A DNA stretch of 64,000 nucleotides from Tumebacillus avium (GTDB taxonomy: Bacteria; Bacillota; Bacilli; Tumebacillales; Tumebacillaceae), in assembly GCF_002162355.1 (NCBI RefSeq), contig NZ_CP021434.1:404501-468500 (forward strand). Direction: 5' to 3'. Position numbers and translations under genes: made by a program. Shown here one piece after another: positions 26,775 to 35,000 of the stretch; position 1 is the first letter of the stretch, and the number at the start of each line of letters is the position of its first letter. A model generated the notes under the pieces. It saw nothing but the letters and a program-made list of their open reading frames with translations, made no database searches and had not been told where the DNA came from.

Positions 26775-28878
26775 CTATTCCTCCAATATATCAACGTGCA
26801 CGTTTTTAACTTCTTTTATTCCATTAGTGCGTTCGTTTCGAGTATTCTCAGTAAAGTTAGCCCTTACTCTCCCTTCGTTCGGTTTATATTGTAACCTAAA
26901 TGCCCTTAACCCGTTCTGACTGCTGTAACCAATTACCTCACCATTTCCGTTAGTTATTGGCTTTGCACCAGGTCCAACCCACGCTTTACCTGCTTCTAAA
27001 GCATCGGCCCTTCTAGCACTCCCCATCGTTGACAATCCCTTAGATGCATTTTTCGCCCCTAGAACCATGTCGGTTGAACTCATGTTATAAACATAATTTG
27101 GATTATAATACTTTGTCCTAGTCCCCCCAACAGGCTGAGCAGCCGGCTTGAGCATCCTTGTCTTCGCATCTGGCTGAATCGGGGTTGGATCGGGCGGGTG
27201 GTACGTGCGAGGCGACAGATTTCCTGCGCCGGAAGCTTGCATTCCTTGGACGCCGATCATCAGTTGCATGCCGTTGTAGAACTGGCATTCTTGCGTGCGG
27301 AGTCCCGGGCCGGATTGGCAGTATTGCTGGCGCTCGTTCGCTTCCATCTGTCTGCCGATCGCTTGTTGGATCATGCGGTCGTCGTAGTTGCCGAGCCATC
27401 CTTTGAGATAAATCCCCGTTGCCTCCATGTTGTCTTCCATCGAGAGATTTTGGTTGTACTGTCCCGAGGCTGTCAACATGTAGAGCATCGTGAGCTTCTC
27501 GGTTCGGGACATGCTTTCGAGCGGTATTGGACCTGAACTGCTCGAATAGTCATTGATCCGCTGTTGCCGGATCTGCTCCCTGATGATTCTTTCCAGCTCA
27601 TCATCGGGGATCGGGTCGGGGTCGTCCGGGTCGAAGATGCCTCCGTCTCCGGGGTTGCCCCCGCCTCCACTTCCACCTCCGGTTGCGGGCGGTGGAGGGT
27701 CTTCAATGCTCATGTCGCAGTCTCCGATTTGGATGCTGCAGAAAATGTGGCCGGTCGGGTCGGCGTATTTGAGCGGGTTGTTCACAGTATAGATATAGCG
27801 GTTTTGCGATTGCGGGTCGTCGAGGTACCCGGGCCAGGTGTCCTGCGTGGTGAAGCGGCCGTTCGCTGGGCTGTACCAGCGGGCGCTGTAGTCCATCAGG
27901 CTGGCTTTGATGTCGTACGTCTTGCCGGTGAGACCGACTTGGTTGTACGGGTTCCACAGCTGGGTGAACACCCCGCCGAATGCGTCGTAGCGGTATTTCA
28001 GCACTTCGCTTCCCGTGTGGTCGGTCAGGTCGGTGACGTTGCCCGTCACATCGTAGTGGTAGAACAGCTGGTGTCCTCGGTCGCGCAGGTTGCCTAAGTA
28101 CCCTTGCTCCTTGCGCCCTTGGAAGCCGAACATCTTGCGGGAGATCACCTGATCCTGCTCGCCTCGCGCATAGTAGGCGAAAAGCTCGTTGTCGCTGCCG
28201 TTGTACTCGTTGAGCAGGGCAAGCCCGTCGTAGAGGTAGCGGGTGGTCTCTTGCTTGAGATGGTAGTTTTTAATCACTCCACCGTTACCACCAGTGCCTT
28301 CGCTGCCTTGGTTTTTATCGCGTCCGTAGGCGTTGCCTTTGCCGTTGCCCGGGTTGGGATTTTTGTCTTTGCCAGTTGCCGCTCCGTTGTTTCCACCCAT
28401 CGAGGCCCCGGGGCCGTTCAGGTCGTAGAACTGCTCTTGGCGGTAGACTTTGCGGCCCAAGGCGTCATAGTCGTATTGGACATACGTCTGATCCGCATAC
28501 GACACTTTGGTCAGTTGGTTGTCCGAATTGTAGGCGTAGTTGACCGGACCGTGTTCGGTCGTTCTTGAGGTCAGATTGCCTTTGGCATCATACGAGTACG
28601 TTTCCCCGTCCGCTTCGATCAGGCGGTTGGCCGCATCGTAGCGGTAGGTCACTTGGCCGTAGTCGTCGGTCATCGTGGTGCGGTTGCCTGCCGCATCGTA
28701 GGTGTAGGTGGCGCGCTCCACCGGGTTCAGGAAGAAATCGGGATCTTCCGGCACGTAGTTCGGCGGATAGCCCAGCTCCTGCAGGGTCACCGGTTCGTAT
28801 TGTTGCTTCTGTTCTTGTATTTGCCGTACGCATCGCCGTTTCCTTTGCCCGGTCCTTTTCCGTTGTCATTTCCAGCTT
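26775..28878 (-). pseudogene. Silent rhs 3' cassette B: Rhs core plus toxin tip
   Basis: Repeats the last part of the intact rhs gene (from the GKGPGKGNG linker through YD repeats, Rhs core and the PQAQPVGGT-like boundary at about 27121) at near-identical DNA level, then carries its own tip of about 115 residues. Relative to the intact gene, 4 bases (CACC) are missing near 28800, shifting the frame after KYKNRSNN. The rest is open from a GTG at 28790 but without a ribosome site, signal peptide or N-terminal region. The tip has ARRADALEAGKAWVGPGAKP, GLRAFRLQYKP and VKNVHVDIL. It resembles nuclease-type tips of LXG/Rhs toxins; a named family (possibly polymorphic toxin type 17) is from memory and unverified. 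Confidence 0.75.
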
Positions 28879-28882
28879 AAGT

Positions 28883-28904
28883 CAGGGTATAAAATTCAAC
28901 ATTA
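28883..28904 (+). repeat. AT-rich repeat flanking the transposase remnant, left copy
   Basis: CAGGGTATAAAATTCAACATT, similar and in the same direction to 29113-29136 and 26269-26290. Confidence 0.4.
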
Positions 28905-28922
28905 GATATGCGTAGTATCTAA

Positions 28923-29105
28923 ATGAAGAGAACTCGTTACACCCTATAGTTTAAACAAGCGATCGTGAAAGAGGTACAGGAAGTCGGCAATGCAGCACAA
29001 GTAGCGCGTCGTCATGAACTCAGATCGGATTTGGTCTATCGTTGGGTCAAGCAGACCAAGCATGGTATCTGTACCATAATCAACCTGATTAATGTAACGG
29101 CATAG
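28923..29105 (+). pseudogene. Remnant of IS3-type transposase OrfA
   Basis: Reads MKRTRYTL, stop, then FKQAIVKEVQEVGNAAQVAR and RHELRSDLVYRWVKQTKHG: the helix-turn-helix of IS3-family OrfA proteins. An in-frame TAG at codon 9 and loss of everything after residue 50 show that it is dead. It lies between cassettes B and C. Confidence 0.7.
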
Positions 29106-29112
29106 CGTTATT

Positions 29113-29136
29113 TAGGTTACAAATTCAAGCATTGAT
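29113..29136 (+). repeat. AT-rich repeat flanking the transposase remnant, right copy
   Basis: ATTTAGGTTACAAATTCAAGCATT, matching 26269-26290 and, more loosely, 28883-28904. Confidence 0.4.
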
Positions 29137-29200
29137 TCATTGAAGTGCGTACGAACGATTTCATGAAATTTTTATACATATATTACATTGGTTAGATGTG

Positions 29201-29230
29201 TTGTTAATTGAACGATGGATTCATTCGGCA
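29201..29230 (+). repeat. Cassette-junction repeat, copy 2
   Basis: TTAATTGAACGATGGATTCATTCGGCA, related to the repeat beyond the other immunity-gene terminators. It holds a GAACGA / TCATTC imperfect inverted repeat. Confidence 0.5.
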
Positions 29231-29249
29231 CTGGGTAGCCCCCGCCAAG

Positions 29250-29283
29250 AAAAAACCTTGAATGGCACGAAGCCAATCAAGGT
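29250..29283 (-). terminator. Terminator of the cassette C immunity gene
   Basis: Minus-strand outer stem ACCTTGA / TCAAGGT with inner TGGC / GCCA. Confidence 0.75.
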
Positions 29284-29293
29284 CCTCTGAGGA

Positions 29294-29521
29294 TTATTCA
29301 AACTCAATGATAAACTTAGAATTCTTTGTTTCAGCGATTACCTCTTTAATGATTTTAGATTTAGTCACATCATCTATTGCTAAATTCTCGTGTGGTGACT
29401 CCCAATTCTTAATTGTATCAGAATAAGCAATAAATCCCCCAACAGTCATTTCCCCTTGAATCTTGACCGTTTTATTGTCATATTCCACTTTAATGTAACT
29501 TGAGGTTCCTGTGATCTTCAT
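29294..29521 (-). CDS. Immunity protein of cassette C (Imm74-like)
   Basis: 75-residue protein, mostly beta then helix: YIKVEYDNKTVKIQGEMTVG, FIAYSDTIKNWESP, then a helix ending KFIIEFE. It matches my recollection of the Imm74 immunity family; not verified. It begins five bases after the stop of the ADP-ribosyl-cyclase-like tip. Its ribosome site AGGAGGTGA is made of the toxin's last two Arg codons and stop. It should block that toxin in the producing cell. Confidence 0.65.
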   Translation of the reverse strand: MKITGTSSYIKVEYDNKTVKIQGEMTVGGFIAYSDTIKNWESPHENLAIDDVTKSKIIKEVIAETKNSKFIIEFE

Positions 29522-29525
29522 AGAA

Positions 29526-31622
29526 TCACCTCCTAAATATTACTTTTTCAACGAGTGTCTTAGGGTCAATCGTAGTAATTTGGGTTACGTTAGGGTTTTT
29601 CATTAATCTTGGCAACTCGACGTTCTCCCATATATTCCCTCCTCTTAAATTAGAACCTACAACAGCACGTACATTTCCTGAAACTTGATTGGCATAGGTA
29701 GCAGAAACATCTTCCCACGCCTTGATAGAACTTGGATTATTAATATCCCATTCAGGCATTTTAATCCCTTTGCTCTCAATGAGACCTTCTAATGTAGTTC
29801 CACCTTTTTGTTTGGCAATTTCCAATGCTCGCTTAGCCCCTCCAATACCATCTGTTCTTCCTGACCAAAAGAACGCAGAATTGGATTCAGTTTTTAAGAG
29901 TGATGGGGCAAAGTTTCCCGCACCCCCACCAGGCTGAGCAGCCGGCTTGAACACCCTTGTTTTCGCATCGGGCTGAATCGGGGTTGGATCTGGCGGGTGG
30001 TACGTGCGGGGCGACAGATTTCCTGCGCCGGAAGCTTGCATTCCTTGGACGCCGATCATCAGTTGCATGCCGTTGTAGAACTGGCATTCTTGGGTGCTGA
30101 GTCCCGGGCCGGATTGGCAGTATTGCTGGCGCTCATTCGCTTCCATCTGCAGGCCGATCGCTCTTTGGATCGTGCGGTCGTCGTAGTTGCCTAACGATTG
30201 GTTGAGATAAATGCCCGTTGCCTCCATGTTGTCTTCCATCGAGAGATTTTGGTTGTACTGTCCCGAGGCTGTCAACATGTAGAGCATCGTGAGCTTCTCG
30301 GTTCGGGACATGCTTTCGAGCGGTATTGGACCTGAACTGCTCGAATAGTCATTGATCCGCTGTTGCCGGATCTGCTCCCTGATGATTCTTTCCAGCTCAT
30401 CATCGGGGATCGGGTCGGGGTCGTCCGGGTCGAAGATGCCTCCGTCTCCGGGGTTGCCCCCGCCTCCACTTCCACCTCCGGTTGCGGGCGGTGGAGGGTC
30501 TTCAATGCTCATGTCGCAGTCTCCGATTTGGATGCTGCAGAAAATGTGGCCGGTCGGGTCGGCGTATTTGAGCGGGTTGTTCACAGTATAGATATAGCGG
30601 TTTTGCGATTGCGGGTCGTCGAGGTACCCGGGCCAGGTGTCCTGCGTGGTGAAGCGGCCGTTCGCTGGGCTGTACCAGCGGGCGCTGTAGTCCATCAGGC
30701 TGGCTTTGATGTCGTACGTCTTGCCGGTGAGACCGACTTGGTTGTACGGGTTCCACAGCTGGGTGAACACCCCGCCGAATGCGTCGTAGCGGTATTTCAG
30801 CACTTCGCTGCCCGTGTGGTCGGTCAGGTCGGTGACGTTGCCCGTCACATCGTAGTGGTAGAACAGTTGGTGTCCTCGGTCGCGCAGGTTGCCTAAGTAC
30901 CCTTGCTCCTTGCGCCCTTGGAAGCCGAACATCTTGCGGGAGATCACCTGATCCTGCTCGCCTCGCGCATAGTAGGCGAAAAGCTCGTTGTCGCTGCCGT
31001 TGTACTCGTTGAGCAGGGCAAGCCCGTCGTAGAGGTAGCGGGTGGTCTCTTTCTTGAGGTGGTAGTTTTTAATCACTCCACCATTGCCACCATTGCCACC
31101 ATTACCACCATTACCACCATTGCCTTCGCTGCCTTGGTTCTTGTCGCGTCCGTAGGCGTTTCCTTTTCCGTTGCCCGGGTTGGGGTTTTTGTCTTTGCCA
31201 ATTGCTGCTACGTTGTTTCCGCCCATCGAGGCCCCGGGGCCGTTCAGGTCGTAGAACTGCTCTTGGCGGTAGACTTTGCGGCCAAAGGCGTCGTAGTCGT
31301 ATTGGACATACGTCTGATCCGCATACGACACTTTGGTCAGTTGATTGTCCGAGTTGTAGGCGTAGTTGACCGAACCGTGTTCGGTCGTTCTTGAGGTCAG
31401 ATTGCCTTTGGCGTCATACTAGTACGTTTCCCCGTCCGCTTCGATCAGGCGGTTGGCCGCATCGTAGCGGTAGGTCACTTGGCCGTAGTCGTCGGTCATC
31501 GTGGTGCGGTTGCCTGCCGCATCGTAGGTGTAGGTGACGCGCTCCACCGGGTTCAGGAAGAAATCGGGATCTTCCGGCACGTAGTTCGGCGGATAGCCAA
31601 GCTCCTGCAGCGTCTCCGGTTC
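29526..31622 (-). pseudogene. Silent rhs 3' cassette C: Rhs core plus ADP-ribosyl cyclase-like tip
   Basis: Near-identical copy of the rhs 3' region, beginning ETLQELGYPP at about 31622 and diverging at the AAQPGGG boundary near 29928. A TAG at 31419-31421 replaces the TCG of the intact gene (TYSYDAKGN becomes TY-stop-YDAKGN). No start or ribosome site serves the 5' part, and a GTG at 31331 opens the rest without a clear site. The tip (about 130 residues) shows FFWSGRTDG, TTLEGLIES, EWDINNPSSIKAW and ENVELPRL. These line up with CD38/ADP-ribosyl cyclase FWS, TLED, the NPVSVFW tryptophan and the catalytic Glu of SVEV. An NAD-consuming toxin is inferred. Confidence 0.8.
31078..31124 (+). repeat. 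9-base tandem repeat in cassette C
   Basis: About five CCACCATTG/CCACCATTA units encode a (GGN)n run. The same place in the other two copies has a single GGNGG, so this is an in-frame length change unique to C. Confidence 0.75.
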
Positions 31623-31626
31623 GTTG

Positions 31627-31650
31627 GTTGAATGATGGGTTCATTCGTCA
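31627..31650 (+). repeat. Cassette-junction repeat, copy 3
   Basis: GTTGAATGATGGGTTCATTCGTCA, with exact GAATGA / TCATTC arms, next to the point where rhs homology begins in cassette C. Confidence 0.5.
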
Positions 31651-31663
31651 CTCACCCCCTTCC

Positions 31664-31701
31664 AAAAAGAAACCTTGAAAGGCATATAGCCAATCAAGGT
31701 T
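31664..31701 (-). terminator. Terminator of the immunity gene of the intact Rhs
   Basis: Minus-strand AACCTTGA / TCAAGGTT outer stem with inner GGC / GCC and a T-run. Confidence 0.8.
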
Positions 31702-31710
31702 CTGACACTT

Positions 31711-32022
31711 TTACAATGATTCACGTGTAAACGGTAATATTTTATGAGCTAGGTTCTCCAAAAAAATAATATCATCTTCACTTCCTTGAATCGGACATAG
31801 GCAATTGCCTGTGTCCTCATGGTACATTAACCTAAATGGAATATTATCTATTTCAAAAGTGCAATATCTTGAATATATTCCCTCCAGGTTATCAGAAACT
31901 ATGGCGTTAAAATGGGTTGTCAGGATATTTTTTAACGTATCAAAGTCATCCCATAACTCAAACCCGACAAATTCAATGTCAACTTTTCCATCATCAGCGA
32001 TATGCTTTATGATTCTTACCAC
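31711..32022 (-). CDS. Putative immunity protein of the intact Rhs toxin
   Basis: 103-residue acidic protein with a mixed alpha/beta pattern: VDIEFVGFELWDDFDTLKNI, then YCTFEIDNIPFRLMYHEDTG and a C-terminal helix. I cannot name the family. The GTG start at 32022 is 13 bases after the toxin stop with GAGGAGG six bases before it. Position, size, acidity and low GC are those of a cognate immunity gene. It should protect the producer from the expressed Rhs tip. Confidence 0.7.
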   Translation of the reverse strand: MVRIIKHIADDGKVDIEFVGFELWDDFDTLKNILTTHFNAIVSDNLEGIYSRYCTFEIDNIPFRLMYHEDTGNCLCPIQGSEDDIIFLENLAHKILPFTRESL

Positions 32023-32035
32023 TAGAAACCTCCTC

Positions 32036-35000
32036 TCACTCTAATCCCAGTGATTTATTTACACTTTTCCTTGATTTTTGGGAACTTTCAATAATCCCTT
32101 TGTATATATCATCACCAGTAAGACCTTTATCTTTTTGACGTTGAACAATCTGTTCCCAAGTCAAATTTGGGTCTGTCTTATTCAATGATGCGGCAGCATC
32201 CCTATCAGACATTAGCTCTCTAGCCTTAGTTCGATATTGGTTCCTCAATTCAAACGCTTGTCTTGCCTGTTGCTCTAGTGGTGCGTTTTTGTTGATTAAG
32301 TTAGGGATATTGGCTTCCTGTTTTAAGTACCACTTCCTCGTGTCCAAGTTACTTAGAGTCCCCCCAACAGGCTGAGCAGCCGGCTTAAGCACCCTTGTTT
32401 TTGCATCGGGCTGGATCGGGGTTGGGTCAGGCGGGTGGTACGTGCGAGGCGACAGATTTCCTGCGCCGGAAGCTTGCATTCCTTGGACGCCGATCATCAG
32501 TTGCATGCCGTTGTAGAACTGGCATTCTTGCCTGCGGAGTCCCGGGCCGGATTGGCAGTATTGCTGGCGCTCGTTCGCTTCCATCTGTCTGCCGATCGCT
32601 TGTTGGATCATGCGGTCGTCGTAGTTGCCGAGCCATCCTTTGAGATAAATCCCCGTTGCCTCCATGTTGTCTTCCATCGAGAGATTTCGGTTGTACTGTC
32701 CCGATGCAGTCAACATGTAGAACATCGTGAGCTTCTCGGTTCGGGACATGCTTTCAAGCGGTATGGAGCCTGAACTGCTTGCATAGTCATTGATTCGCTG
32801 TTGCCGGATCTGCTCCCGGATGATTCTTTCCAGCTCTTCATCGGGGATCGGGTCGGGGTCGTCCGGGTCGAAGATGCCTCCGTCTCCGGGGTTGCCCCCG
32901 CCTCCACTTCCACCTCCGGATGCGGGCGGTGGTGGGTCTTCAGTGCTCATGTCGCAGTCTCCGATTTGGATGCTGCAGAAGATGTGGCCGGTCGGGTCGG
33001 CGTATTTGAGCGGGTTGTTCACGGTATAGATGTAGCGGTTTTGCGATTGCGGGTCGTCGAGGTACCCGGGCCAGGTGTCCTGCGTGGTGAAGCGGCCGTT
33101 CGCCGGGCTGTACCAGCGGGCGCTGTAGTCCATCAGGCTGGCTTTGATGTCGTACGTCTTGCCGGTGAGACCGACTTGGTTGTACGGGTTCCACAGCTGG
33201 GTGAACACCCCGCCGAATGCGTCGTAGCGGTATTTCAGCACTTCGCTGCCCGTGTGGTCGGTCAGGTCGGTGACGTTGCCCGTCACATCGTAGTGGTAGA
33301 ACAGCTGGTGTCCTCGGTCGCGCAGGTTGCCTAAGTACCCTTGCTCCTTGCGCCCTTGGAAGCCGAACATCTTGCGGGAGATCACCTGATCCTGCTCGCC
33401 TCGCGCATAGTAGGCGAAAAGCTCGTTGTCGCTGCCGTTGTACTCGTTGAGCAGGGCAAGGCCGTCGTAGAGGTAGCGGGTGGTCTCTTGCTTGAGATGG
33501 TAGTTTTTAATCACTCCACCGTTACCACCAGTGCCTTCGCTGCCTTGGTTCTTGTCGCGTCCGTAGGCGTTGCCTTTGCCGTTGCCCGGGTTGGGATTTT
33601 TGTCTTTGCCCGTTGCCGCTCCGTTGTTTCCGCCCATCGAGGCTCCGGGGCCGTTCAGGTCGTAGAACTGCTCTTGGCGGTAAACTTTGCGGCCCAAGGC
33701 GTCGTAGTCGTATTGGACATACGTCTGATCCGCATACGACACTTTGGTCAGTTGGTTGTCCGAATTGTAGGCGTAGTTGACCGGACCGTGTTCGGTCGTT
33801 CTTGAGGTCAGATTGCCTTTGGCATCATACGAGTACGTTTCCCCGTCCGCTTCGATCAGGCGGTTGGCCGCATCGTAGCGGTAGGTCACTTGACCATAGT
33901 CGTCGGTCATCGTGGTGCGGTTGCCTGCCGCATCGTAGGTGTAGGTGGCGCGCTCCACCGGGTTCAGGAAGAAATCGGGATCTTCCGGCACGTAGTTCGG
34001 CGGATAGCCAAGCTCCTGCAGGGTCTCCGGTTCGTAGGTGTTGTTGCTTCTGTTCTTGTATTTGCCATACGCATGGCCATTTCCTTTGCCCGGGCCCTTG
34101 TCTTGCGGGCCTTTTCCATTGCCATTGCCATTGCCATTGCCATTGCCATTGCCATTGCCATTGCCATTACCATTTCCGTTGCCCGGCGTTTTGACCTCTC
34201 CGCCATTGCCGTTCCCGTTGCCGCCTTTGGCTGCGGAAAGGGTCAGTTTGTCGAGCGGCGGAGTGTAGTAGGTATCACGGATCGCTTCGATTTTTTCAAT
34301 CGGATAGACGGCTTCCACAAGGCGGGACAGCTCGTCGTAGGCAAAGTTCGTGACAGCCCCGTCCGCTTCGGTTTGGCTCAGGAGGTTCCCCAGGCGATCG
34401 TAGGTGTAGCTCAAGCTCTCCAAAACGCCATTTGCATTCGTGGTATGAATGTTGGTGACGAAGGCGTTTTTGTTATATTCATATGCGGTCGTGGTCAGAT
34501 CGCCGCCGCGGATGTTTTGCACCTGTCCGAACGGGTTGTATTCGTAATTCGTGACAAAGCCTTCCGGATCGGTGACGGTGCGGATCTGATCGCGCTCGTT
34601 AAAGGTGTAGGATGTCGTGCGGCCGTCAGAATCGGTGATGGCCGTTTTGTTGCCGATCGCATCGTACGCGTAGGAAATCGATTTGCCAAGGCGCGGGTTG
34701 GCCACCGAGGTGATGCGCCCCAATTTGTCGTAGGCAAACGTTTCTTCAGAAGCCCGGTTGGACGCGCCGGTCATGCGTCCGATCGCATCGTAAGCAAAGC
34801 TGGCGGTGCCACTCGGGCTGTTGATGCCGGTGAGCAGTTGGCGCTCATCGTAGACGTACGTGGTGCTCTCGCCTGCCGCGTCGATGCGGGTGGTCAGATT
34901 GCCCGCCCCGTCGTAGCGGAAGGAGGTGGTATTGCCCAGCCCGTCCTTCTCCGAGGTCACGCGGGACAAACCGTCATACGTCCAGGACATGGTGTGGCCG

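Noticed and set aside
34116..34181. Possible CRISPR or regulatory repeat
   Set aside because: Units are only six bases with no spacers, and they encode the Gly-Asn linker in frame.
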